From NCBI GenBank assembly GCA_037975125.1, contig CM075857.1, positions 41,408,436 to 41,472,435 of the forward strand: 64,000 bases of DNA, read 5' to 3'. How positions within the stretch are numbered: position 1 is the first letter of the stretch; each line of letters opens with the position of its first letter. Positions 34,757 to 45,400 of this stretch are shown piece after piece. The stretch comes from Latrodectus hesperus (taxonomy: Eukaryota > Arthropoda > Arachnida > Araneae > Theridiidae). The position numbers and the translations under genes are program-made. Under the pieces are notes generated by a model. The model was not told where the DNA came from, ran no database searches, and saw only the letters and a program-made list of their open reading frames with translations.

Positions 34757-36294
34757 TTGGTTGGCAACTTAAAGGACGAGGAGTGTAATTTTGCTACTTC
34801 CGGGAAAACGGTTATGGAAATTATGACCAAAACCCACTTTTCAGGTGCTAGAGATATTTATTGCAACGAAGGGGAGCACTGCATTGGCTCTTTGCAAAGA
34901 GTCAATAGCAATCAATGGACTATCGCTAAAAATATCGTTAACGACAATGTTGTTAAATGGGCAATCTCTGACTTTAAACCTCTAAAAGGCCCAGGAATTA
35001 TGCCAGATGGAATTATGCCCATCATGATCCAGAAGGCAGAGGAGGTTATCATACCAGTGCTAACTAGAGTTTATAGAGCTAGCTTATCACTGGGTTACAT
35101 ACCAAAGATATGGCACATGATCAGGATTGTTTTCATTCCTAAACCTGGCAAGGACACCTATAACAGGCCAAGTCTTATAAACCTATCAGTCTTTCTTCAT
35201 TATTTCTTAAAATTATGGAGAAAATCATTGATCGGCATATTAGAGATTACTTGGATAGTAACAGTCCCTTGCATGCTCTTCAATTTGCCTATCAACCTGG
35301 AAAATCTACTGAAACTGCTTTACATCAGCTAGTTTTTAAGATTGAAATCAATCTGGATCAAAAAGAAATTGCCTTGGAAACTTTCCTCGACATCGAAGGT
35401 GCCTTTGATAACACTTCCCATTTATCCATCCTCAATGCACTTAGAGGCGCAGGGATTAATCAGACTCTGTGTACTTGTATTGAGGCCTAGATTTCGGATA
35501 GATGTATACAAATGAGCATCTTCGGTGAATTATTTGAAAAAAAGACTACTAGAGGTTGTCCTCAAGGAGGTGTTCTGTCACTATTACTTTGGAACCTAGT
35601 TGTAAATAGCTGTATAAAATATCTAAATGATAGGGGCTATTATACGCAAGGATATACTGATGACATTGTCATCCTTATCCTTGGCAAAGATTTCGACATA
35701 ACTTGTCATCTCATGCAGGATGCTCATAGTTATGTAGGTAAATGGTGCATGGATAGGGACCTGATGGTTAATTTTCAGAAAACCTACCTTTAGATATATA
35801 AAATAAATTAGATATATAAAATATCTAAATGATAGGGGCTATTATACGCAAGGATATACTGATGACATTGTCATCCTTATCCTTGGCAAAGATTTCGACA
35901 TAACTTGTCATCTCATGCAGGATGCTCATAGTTATGTAGGTAAATGGTGCATGGATAGGGACCTGATGGTTAATTTTCAGAAAACCTACCTTGTACCTTT
36001 TACACACAAAAGGAAACTCGCGGGAGGGATTTTTATACCAAGACTTTTTGATGTTGAAATCAATGTGGCTTCATAGGTGAAGTATCTGGACATTTATTTA
36101 GACCAAAATCTCACCTGGAATAAGCACATTGATGATAAAATTAACCGAGCAAAGAAAAGCATTATGGTTTGCAGACGAATGCTTGGTAAAAACTGGGGTC
36201 TACATCCAAAACTGATGCTTTGGATGTACACAGCTATTGTCAGGCCCATTTTCACATATGCCTGTTTGATCTGGTGTCGTAAGGTGAAACAGAA
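34757..36294 (+). pseudogene. R1-like LINE ORF2, reverse transcriptase remnant
   Basis: Three frames are needed. The order is PLKGPGIMPDGIMP, WHMIRIVFIPKPGKDTYN, a shift, MEKIIDRHIRDYLDSNSPLH, FAYQPGKSTETAL, ETFLDIEGAFDNTSH, a stop after TCIEA, RGCPQGGVLSLLLWN, and the catalytic GYTDDIVIL (YTDD). The palm segment is then duplicated (see the repeat at 35613). The thumb follows at 36077: LDIYLDQNLTWNKHIDD, GKNWGLHPK and YTAIVRPIFTYACLIW. It is cut at 36294 by the nested LINE. Confidence 0.85.
35613..35992 (+). repeat. Exact 178-bp duplication of the RT catalytic segment
   Basis: 35613-35790 and 35815-35992 read identical base by base, separated by 24 AT-rich bases that themselves repeat TAGATATATAAAAT. 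The unit includes the YTDD codons. No other part of this LINE is duplicated. Zero divergence in a LINE full of old mutations means a very recent event, or an assembly artefact. Confidence 0.93.
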
Positions 36295-36329
36295 GAATGT
36301 GACTGACTGGTTGGTTGGTTGGGTTTTAT

Positions 36330-36361
36330 GGCGCAAGATCCAAATATGGACATGCTGCGCC
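36330..36361 (-). promoter_or_regulatory. Conserved LINE 3'-terminal hairpin, second copy
   Basis: On the minus strand GGCGCA, then GTCC with GGAT (G:U allowed) and TGCGCC, followed by CCAA repeats (36308-36321). This is the same structure as at 18870-18927. The loop bases differ between copies while the outer stem is unchanged. Confidence 0.7.
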
Positions 36362-36649
36362 AAAAATAAAGTTTTCGAAGAATATTATTTACTTTTTTTA
36401 AAAATTTATTTATAAATATATTTCTTTTGAAAACCCAAGCAATATTAAAATTTTTAAAAAACAAAAATAAGTGTATAAATTAGTTTAAAATCTATATATA
36501 ATAATAGAATATAAAATAAAATAAATCAAATTTATATAAATTTTAAAATGTATAAATATATATTATATAAAATTTAAAAACCTATTGCTCTCAAATAAGC
36601 AAATAGGTTTCTGTGGGGTGGTTCCCCCAGCAAATCAGGTAAAGTTAAA

Positions 36650-38720
36650 ATATCTGTATTAAAAAAAGTGTATACGTAAATGGTTAAAATATGAACATGA
36701 GATTAAAATTTGATACACAGTATAAGGTTCATCACATGTTTCACACCAAGGATTTAATTCACTCAAAAACAAATGTTTGTGCGTGAAACGTGTGTGTCCG
36801 ATACGAAGGCGAGTCAATCTAACATCTGCACTTCGTAACGGTAAAATTGATAATGAGGTGAGGGATGAGAAAATGCTATGGAGTTTGTTTCCGACCTGCA
36901 ATTTCCAGGATTCTTCCCAAAGGGAACAAATTAATCTTCTTATACTCTTTCTCACGTCTGAGAGCGGAACCGATTGTAAAATTGGATCTTCAGCAGCCTT
37001 TGCAGCTGAATCCGCTCTCTCATTTTCATTAAGACCTACGTGACTTGGTATCCAACAAAATACAATTTCTTTTCCCTTGCCAGTAAGAGAATCCAATGCT
37101 TTGAAAATTCTCGACACAACAGGATGACAGGTAACGCTATTGTTTTTCGAGGCTTCAATAATACTCATGATGTCAGTGTAAATACAAAATTCATGACAAT
37201 CATCTGTATTCACGTGCTGAAGAGCGTAGCAGATGGCGGGTGCTTCAGCAGCAAAGTCGGAGCAGGATGAATGTAGGCTGTATTCTTGATAAAAACTCAC
37301 AGCCCACATGTCCCGCTGTTTTAGAACCGTCTGTGAATACAGGTGTGTATGATTGATACTGACAGCGATGATAAGAATATAGCTGTTGAAAAACAATAGG
37401 TGTTGTGTCAGATTTTCTGTAGTAAGCAAAGGCATTGATAAAAGTATATGTTGGATTATACCAAGGCGGGTGAGCAAATTGATCAACATACTCAATCCGA
37501 ATATCACAGAGGTCTGTAAGCCACAGATGTGATTTGGCTCGTATGAGAATCGGTGGGATGCTCATTGGACAAGCATCATATACTCTCAAGAGAGAGGTAT
37601 TTGGAACCATGGAACGTATTGGATGATTAGGGGTCGACATGATCTTAGCATAATAATTGAGAGACTGTTGCATTCGTCTCAGGTCTAATGGTAATAGATG
37701 GCATACCACGTATAGACTCTGGACGGGGGATGTGCGGAATGCCCCAGAGCATATCCTCAAAGCAGAGTGATGAACTGTGTCCAGTCTTCGTGAAACGGAA
37801 GATCTAGCCGATCCATAAACAACACTTCCGTAGTCAATGTGGGATAAAATCAATGACTGATAAATTCGAAGTAGTGATGTGCGATCTGCACCCCAAGATG
37901 TATTTGACAACTCCTTGAGGATATTAAGCGATCGCTCACATTTCTTCCGCAAATTTAAAATATGCGGAAGAAAGGTTTTTACCATTTTATCATCAACAAC
38001 TGCCAATTGTGTAAATAACGTCCAATCTGCCCGACTGTACATGTAAGTAGGTAAGTGTTGTCTTACACTACTACCTCCAGTCTGGGAGATGACGAGAGGA
38101 AAATGATCGCTGTTATGCAGATCATTTCCTACGTTTAAATTTAACAATGGCAGAAGTGAGGGAGAACTAATGGCTAGATCGAGAGAATGAAATGTTCTTG
38201 TGGGTATGTGAAAGCAGGTCTTCACGTCGGTATTAAGCAGACAGAGACTGTTGTCTGAAATACGCCGCTCTATCTGCCGACCCCTAGAATTTGTATCACC
38301 ACTTCCCCACAAAGAATTATGGCCATTAAAGTCATCCAACAGCAGAAATGGTGTTGGCAGCTGATCTATTAATGCATCGAGTTCCTCTTGGCGGATGACA
38401 TCGTGTGGTGGCAAATACAAACTACAGACTGTCAACAAGCATGATGTATGAATTCGCACAGCTACAGCCTGTAGTGTAGTATTTAAAGGTTGGGCAATGC
38501 TGAAATAGTTGTTGGATGTTAATATGCAAACACCTCCAGACACTGCACCATCGTCACCACAGTCTTTTCTAAAGCTTTTAAACCCATGCATGGAAAAGTT
38601 ATTGCTGGACTTTAGGAATGCTTCCTGAAGTGCAACACATGCGGGGTTGTAGGCTGAAATTATAGACTTGATATCATCATGATGAGAACGCAAACCATGG
38701 CAGTTCCAAGAAACAAAGGA
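36650..38720 (-). pseudogene. LINE ORF2 with in-frame loss of the RT core (EN joined to thumb and RNase H)
   Basis: Minus strand. The endonuclease begins SWNCHGLRSHHDD and keeps ALQEAFL, DDFNGHNSLWGS and SDHFPL. After LAVVDDKMV it jumps directly to KTFLPHILNLRKKCERSLNI, the thumb region. Comparison with the fuller copy places the deletion between about 15738 and 17248 there, near 1.5 kb. The frame is kept, giving a 482-codon open stretch (38693-37245). Then a short deletion in the RNase H start (GHVGCEFLS for GHVGCGVVINN) shifts the frame. The rest reads DFAAEAPAICYALQHV, YTDIMSIIEA, WIPSHVGLNENERADSAA and the zinc tail CETCDEPYTVYQILISC, where the usual His is Gln. Confidence 0.9.
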
Positions 38721-38849
38721 AGTTATTGTTGAATTTGAAAAGCTCCTTTCCCGGAGCTGGAAGGTATGTCATGTGACATCTCCTCGAGTGACAGATCTTC
38801 GTCGGAGGGATGCAGAGACACAGCGTCAGCTTTCAAGGATAAGGCTTTA

Positions 38850-38912
38850 CGGGTGGATATGGAGGGCCTAGAATTGTCCTTTGTACAATTCTAGGCCCTC
38901 CATATCCACCCG
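38850..38912. repeat. Perfect palindrome, 28-bp arms, 7-bp spacer
   Basis: 38850-38877 is the exact reverse complement of 38885-38912, with spacer CCTTTGT. Neither arm pairing exists in the corresponding part of the fuller LINE copy, so it arose in this copy or a close ancestor, probably by a template switch or fold-back repair. Confidence 0.95.
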
Positions 38913-39829
38913 ATCGATTTTGATTGAGGTCGATTTTGGCCTTTGTACAGTTGAAGGGGTAATTTAATAACCGGAAGTGAGAGAGTGTCCGTTTGTGTGC
39001 TAGTCGTTCTGGTGACCTTGGAAGCAACTGTCGCATAGCTGACTCCTACTTGTGGTGTGCGAGCTGTAACAACCCGTCTCGCCTCAGGATAGGAACAATT
39101 ATTTTTAACTTTGGTTGTAGTGATCTCTTTTTCCAGTATCCAGATAGGACAACTTCTAGCGTAGGAGGGGTGGTCACCCTTACAGTTGACACACCTCTCC
39201 TTTGCAGTACAAGACGAACTGTCGTGGCCAACTGCTGCGCATCAAGCGCAAGTCAGTTTGCCCCTGCAAGCCGCTTTGGAGTGACCAATTCTCTGGCACT
39301 GGAAACAACGTAAAGGACTTGGAATGAACGGTGTAACGGATAGATGCATATACGCAGCTTTAATATGCTGCGGTAGGTCTGGCGTCGCAAATGTCAGTAC
39401 GAGATGTTTAGTATTAATAATCTGCCCATCTCGTCTGATAGTGATGCGTTTTACAGCACAGACCTTTTGATCTTTGAGATTTTCTAAGATCTCGTCCGCA
39501 GGCGTATTTAACAAATCCTTGGCGGATACCGCACGACGTGCAAAGTTAAAATTTATATGAGGTTGGACGGACACCTCAAGGTTAGCTAGCGTGTTCATGT
39601 TGCTAATCAGAGTCGCTTGTGCTTCCGAAGCAACTTCTACCATTAGATCTCCAGAACGAAGTTTCCGGATGCTATTTACTTCTCCGATATTTCCTAAAAT
39701 ACCTTTTTGAATTAGGAAAGGGGATACTGTATCAAAAGTACCCTCTTTCCGTTTGACAATATAGAATTTTGCTTTAAGTAAGGTCAAGATATACTCCCGT
39801 GGGAGAGAAGAAAAATTACTAGTTTCCAT
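38867..39829 (-). pseudogene. LINE ORF1, second copy, nonsense plus truncation
   Basis: Minus strand from ATG at 39829 (METSNFSSLPREY). The N-terminal region matches the other copy (FYIVKRKEGTFDTVSPFLIQ). The first zinc knuckle is CFQCQRIGHSKAAC. In the second knuckle CAR is CA* (TGA at 39242-39244), consistent with a CGA to TGA change. The frame then stays open through CVNCKGDHPSYARSC to a TAG at 38891-38893. That stop lies inside the right arm of the palindrome at 38850-38912, so the palindrome has replaced the Lys-rich C-terminal tail seen in the fuller copy. Confidence 0.85.
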
Positions 39830-40360
39830 ATATAAAATGGAAAATTCGGGACCTGACGGCACCACCCACCTCCGAGTCCAACAAGGGGATGCAGACCAGC
39901 TGCACCAGTGCTAGCCAGGTCCTATACGCTAAAGTGGCCTCCGCCCTTAACGAGTCACCCAGTAAATGTACCGATCGCTTGATCCATAAAGCCGATTGAT
40001 GTGCTGAGGACCACAACACACCTGCTGTTTACCCGAAGCAGAGGCCAAAGTAATGTGTTGGTCTCTGGGGGCCTCAATTACCAGGACCCTCCTTTCCAGG
40101 GACACGGGTCTCCACACGCGGCAAACACGTGGGCGATTTAGTCCCCAAGAGGAGCTAATAGCAACAGAGCGGCGAAAGCTACTCAAGGGGAGCCCTCAAC
40201 CTCCTGAGAGGCAACCACACTGAGGGAGAAGTGGAAGAAAAAGCAGAAGAGTAGAGGAGAGAAAAAAAGAAAGAAGAGGACAGATCACTACGGTACATCG
40301 GGATTGTGACACCCGTGTTTACCTAAAGAAGATAAACCCCCTGAGGGGAATGTGACTGAC

Positions 40361-41160
40361 AGACTAGGATGTCTACAATGACTGACCTGTCTCTGCATCA
40401 CAGGAGCAATGTCCACAGCGCCAACCAGAACATTGGAAGTTATAGTGGATCTGACTCCTTTAGACATCTTCATCTGCAGCACTGCCAGAATGACTGCATA
40501 CAAAATGAAATTACAAAACCAATGATACGACCACCTGTTGCCAAAGAGCACAGGTGTATTACCGGGAAAATTCAAGATCCTACTTTCCTGATGCTCTCGG
40601 ACATCATAAAAAAGTCATACATGTTTGAAAGGACATTTGAAATAGTTTTTCCAAGTCGATACGAATGGGATAACAACATGTTCGAAACTTAAACAAGAGA
40701 TCTAATCTGGTACACAGATGGATCACTGAAAAACAGCCTCTTAGGACTGGGAGTATGCGGCGTGTCACCAAGAACCAGCCTGTCTGTAAGCCTTGGGCGA
40801 TACGCTACTGTCTTCCAGGCAGAAGTTTTGGCCATTATCCACTGTCTGCAACTAAATATGAGGAAGGGCTACCACGGTAAGCGGATTCTCATTTTTAGTG
40901 ACAGTCAAGCCGCTTTAAAAATGCTCAGTTCTTTCGAAATCAAATCTAAAATGATTTTGGAATGTAGAAACCTTCTTACAGAACTGGCAACTAGAAACAA
41001 GGTGATCCTTGTATGGGTGCCAGGGCACAAAGGTATCGAAGATAATGAAAGGGCTGATGAACTTGCTAAACATGAATCATCTTTTGCTCCCCATCGGTGC
41101 AGAACCTTTTTTTTTTTGGATCAATTTGAAGACCGCAAAAATCAATGTTCTTAGATGGAA
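40361..41160 (+). pseudogene. R1-like LINE ORF2 continuation: connector and RNase H
   Basis: Downstream half of the interrupted ORF2. The connector reads CLCITGAMSTAPTRTLEV and PLDIFICSTARMTAYK with stops. RNase H reads LIWYTDGSLKNSLLGLGV, FQAEVLAIIHCLQL, LIFSDSQAALKML and WVPGHKGIEDNERADELA, so all four catalytic positions survive although flanked by frame breaks. Decayed zinc-motif sequence follows to about 41535. Confidence 0.83.
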
Positions 41161-41635
41161 AAAAACGAAAGATGTATGAAGCTTGGCTCAACACTCCTGG
41201 TCAAACCCACGCTAAAAGTAAGGTCTGTGGATCATCAGCGAGGATTGCCTCTGAAATTCTAAGATGCTCTAGGCAGAAGATACGTTTAATCGTAGGCTTC
41301 ATAACTGGGCTCTACTAATTCAGAAAACACCTCCATAAAATGGGACTGTTTCAGCAAGACCCTATCTGCAGGAAATGTCATACGCAAAAGAAACGGCTAA
41401 GCATATCATTTACGAATACGAGGCTCTTGCCCTCCCTAGATTAACTTCTTTAGGCATCATCCATACTAGAGAATTACACTTAGACTCCATTGAAAGGTTA
41501 TCGGACTTTATTAATAAAGTGGGTGACCCGAGCAACTGGAACTAGGAAACATTGGGTTTGGAGTTAATAGTACAAAATGCTGATAAAAGCAGAGTTGCCC
41601 AATGACATACAAACCCAACTCTAAGAAGAAGAAGT

Positions 41636-42400
41636 CATGTTTGGTTTGACATAAAATTGTAGTGTGAATACATAACAAAGCCTCTACAATCTAGTCATTG
41701 ACTGTTTGATGCAATTTCATCAAGTCTTTCTCATCTTGTGGCCTCTTTCTTTGAAGCCCTTTATCCGAATAGAAAACCTGTTCATTGACGACAGAATGGT
41801 TCAGTTTAGTTTCTTGTAGAAAACAAAATTTAATTGGAAAAAATAATTGGAATTTACTTAATAGAAAAGAACCGATTATTTACTGAAATAAAAATAGTGT
41901 AAAATATAAAAATGTGATTATACACAAAAATTGACAGTAAAATTTAGTTAATGAGCGTTAAACAATTCAGAAACGTGATTTTCTTTTAATATTAAACAAA
42001 TCAAATTAATATATATTGCTAACATGATTATTTAAAATATTGCATACACGATAGATAGATTTATATGCTAAATCGTTCATATATTCACAATTGGTATAAG
42101 TAGTCCATATTTACTTGATTTTTTTTTAATGTTAATTTCAACATAATCTGATTTTCATAATATAATTTGTAAATTTTGCTAAATTATTTAGACACTGCTT
42201 AAAAGAATAACAAATTTGGCACCTGTGTTTATTTTCAAAATGGAATGCAAAATAGTACATTTCAGGCATGACAATGATTTTACTAATGAAAGATGCTATA
42301 ATACAGCTTTAAATAAAAGAAGTTCATACTTATTGTAATAATTTAAAATAACCGTGCAGATATACTTGGCTAAAACAGAATGGTAACCCAAACCCAAAGA
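41636..42400. other. AT-rich stretch between LINEs
   Basis: No gene, RNA or recognisable element seen. Confidence 0.5.
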
Positions 42401-45400
42401 TTATAAAAGCACCTTCTGGTGTTAATCTATGAGCCGGTGAAATGGTTCCAACAAATCCCGTCACAAAGGAGAGAACACGCAATCTTGCTGTTGGAGTTGC
42501 TACTAGGCAGAATAAAAACCTCAGTTGGGGAGCTGAAAGTTCTCACAAGAACTCAAAGGTGCTGAAGAAAATCAAAGGAGCTGGTTGAGACTACCCAGAA
42601 TGTGAGAGGAACCAAAAGAATTAGATGTGACGTTTCAACCTCTTCTCCCAGTAGCACTGCTACCAAGAAGGACAGGAGGACCATCTGCCTCGGACTTTTA
42701 CTTAGGAAGTCAAACGTTTCAAAACATTATGATGGATTGGTTTTCATCCATTTAACTTATAAAGGTGGACGTAACTCCATATAGCTAGAGATCCTTACTG
42801 AGATTCCTCTAGGAAATCAACTGCCTAAGGTTCGTAGCTTCTGTTTAGTATCTAGAGCACCAATCCTCCTATGTTATAACTTTGAAACCGTGGAATTGAT
42901 TGAAAAAGTTTTCTATAGTAACAAGCGTTTATTTGAGAGTGAGGGATCAGATTTCTGTATCCCAGCAAACTCCCTAAACAGGTAAAAGTAGCCTTTAAGA
43001 TGAAGGACAATCATACAAGGAATCATTCCACACTTCAGGAACAACTATAGACTCAACAAGGAGTTAGCCTTTAGAATGGTACACTCTGCTGAAATTGTAG
43101 ACACATTCTATTAGATAAATCTTCGAAGTTGATATTGAAAAGCAGAAACTATTAATAAGCCAAATTATGGTTCCTATACAGGTTGAAACTGGAACATTTT
43201 TAAAAATCTTCAGGTACCCAAACCATTGAAGCGATGGAAGTTATGCCAGAAATCAGGCGATTTCCTCTATAATAGAAGTAGAAGTACTTCTAGTAAGGAA
43301 AGTGAATTACATAACATTGAAAAACTAGAATATTTATTACAATCACATACTTATATATAATTAGATACTGATACAACCCTGCAGCTTAGCTTTTATATTT
43401 AAGAGTGAGATAGAAAAGGCTTTGGAAGAAATTCAAGTGACATTCCTACTTGTAGTGACACAAGGAACAGTGATCCCTCTTAGATTGTTTGGATGCACAA
43501 TGGTAAGTATAATAAAATTAGCACAAATCAACTTTTATCATAGCAGATCAGTTTCAGCTATTCTTAGCAAGATGGTTAGAGGGGAGGTTGAAATTTTATT
43601 AATTCAGGAATCATGGATTCATAATAGTTCTGTTTTAAAGCCAACATGTTCAAGGTTTTCACCTATTTTATGATAATTGATGTTTGAGACAAAGATATAG
43701 TATTGCTGTTAGCAACAAATTAAATGCCCTTATACTGATTAACCAGGGTTACATAAATGGGAATAATGTTGCTGTAAAAGTACCTTGTATAAGGAATATT
43801 TAATGTAAATGCCCACCACATTATATGGTGAAGTAGTGATTCCAACGCATACATCATGAGAATCTTTTAAAATACATTTTGTATTATAATATATTTACCT
43901 TTAATAAAAGTGATGAGCCTATTTTTATTACTGTAAATAAAAGTCATTGACCTTATTCCATTGCATTAGCTTTCTGTTTCAGGGATAAATAGATTAGAGA
44001 CGATAGTAGGTTGTTACACAAAACACCAACTGAAATAAAAAAAGCCATAGTTAAGGAAGGTGATTTTGGTAGCAGACTCGCAGTTGGCCGGTGATATTTT
44101 TCAATATGCCATTCTCCAAGCATACTATCAAAATTGCCAGGTGAATAATGTTTGCTATCCAAGATTAGTTCTTTGGTAGTCTACAGAACTAAGCAAATTA
44201 CGTAGACAATGAAGACAGCTTTTTTAAGAAAAATAGTGAGTGGCAGAAATATAAACTGGTACTGACAACTTATAATAAAGAATTCTAAAAATATAATTTC
44301 TGGCAAAATTACTGTACTTTAAAAGTACTGATATTAAGATTGCGTGTGTTACTGCAAGACTTGTTAAAATGTAGTCTAAATACAGAAAGTGCTAAACGTC
44401 CTTAAAATGCCGAATGATAAGTTTTCAGAATCTGAGGGAGACTCTGGCTAAATTGTTCAGAATTCACTTTCTAGGTTTCAAAGTAATAATTGGAACTCCT
44501 CTACCTATATACCTTTAACAAATTGTGGTAGAAATATATATGGGATGTTGCCAGAAAAAATCATAACTTATGATAGAAAAAAATGGGCTGTAATATCCTT
44601 TAAAATTGGATGGTATTGCACCGGCTCTACTTATTGAAGGAGTCCAGTGCATTAGCCAATTTTTTGTAAGCATACAAAATTAATTCTTATTCCAAAGACA
44701 GGAAAAGATAATTGCTTTGAAACCAAATCTTTCGGATATATCAGTGAAGTTTACCTAGTGTATAAATCACTTTCCGACTCTCGAAACGTATATCTACCAG
44801 GTAAATCCACGATTGTGCGACCTTTAATCTGTCCATCATTTTGGAGAACTTTAGGGCTAAGGAACTTGCTTTAGTTAAGGTACCTATTGAAGCCATTCTA
44901 CAATATCTTGATAAAAAGGAAAATACCGTGTTTTTCTGTATATAATCCGCAGCAGCGTATTATCCGCAAACCCGACGAATAGTCGAAAATTTAAACTGCT
45001 GATAAATTAGTGCCAAATAAAAAAAATATTCATTATAATTAAAAACATAATAAATTCTACAGAAAAAAACATTTATAATGAGAAATATCTGTTTGAGTCC
45101 ACCTCAACGCAAAGTGCGATTAACTGAGATGAAAGCACGATATCGATCAATGTCCGAGAAGATTCTAGTAAAACTTATCGATTTTTAGATGTTAATAACT
45201 TTTAAAACGAGGTTAGGCATATTTAAAAAATAAACTATATTTGTTTCGTTAATAGTTAAATGAAAGAAATGGATTACTATCTAACTGCGCATGGAATACT
45301 TTTCTTCTGTACCGCGAATGCTTTGTTTTTCACCTTACATTACACGTTTGTCAACATTTTTTTCATTTGCCTTCCCTATAGCTTTCAATTTAAATTTACT

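Larger units (their letters stand above)
36308..40347 (-). mobile_element. Second copy of the 13.3-kb LINE family, internally deleted
   Basis: Inserted in the minus orientation within the R1-like LINE and flanked by a perfect 13-bp duplication GAATGTGACTGAC (36295-36307 and 40348-40360). On the minus strand it begins CCCCTCAGGGGGTTTATC, like the copy at 13332, and ends in the same hairpin and CCAA tail. It is 4,040 bp against 5,596 bp for the fuller copy. Most of the difference is a deletion removing the reverse-transcriptase fingers and palm. It inserted after the R1-like LINE was in place. Confidence 0.95.
32399..41635 (+). mobile_element. R1-like LINE, split by a nested LINE (36308-40347)
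   Basis: Without the insert this is about 5.2 kb. It contains a 5' region with a strong hairpin, an ORF1 region, endonuclease, reverse transcriptase and RNase H pieces, and an AAGAAGAAG tail (about 41622-41633). The coding order resumes exactly across the nested element: KVKQKNVTD before it, then RLGCLQ and a CLCITGAMSTAPTRTLEV block after it. The ends were set by where recognisable content stops; no target-site duplication was found. It has many stops and shifts, so it is older than its insert. Confidence 0.85.

Noticed and set aside
36777..37270. Plus-strand frames of 88 and 76 codons
   Set aside because: Shadows of the minus-strand LINE ORF2. The equivalent frame appears opposite the same region in the other copy (18195-18461).
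32399..41635. Endogenous virus or LTR retrotransposon
   Set aside because: No long terminal repeats, protease, integrase or envelope-like sequence. Endonuclease, RT and RNase H in this order, with short repeat tails, mark non-LTR elements.
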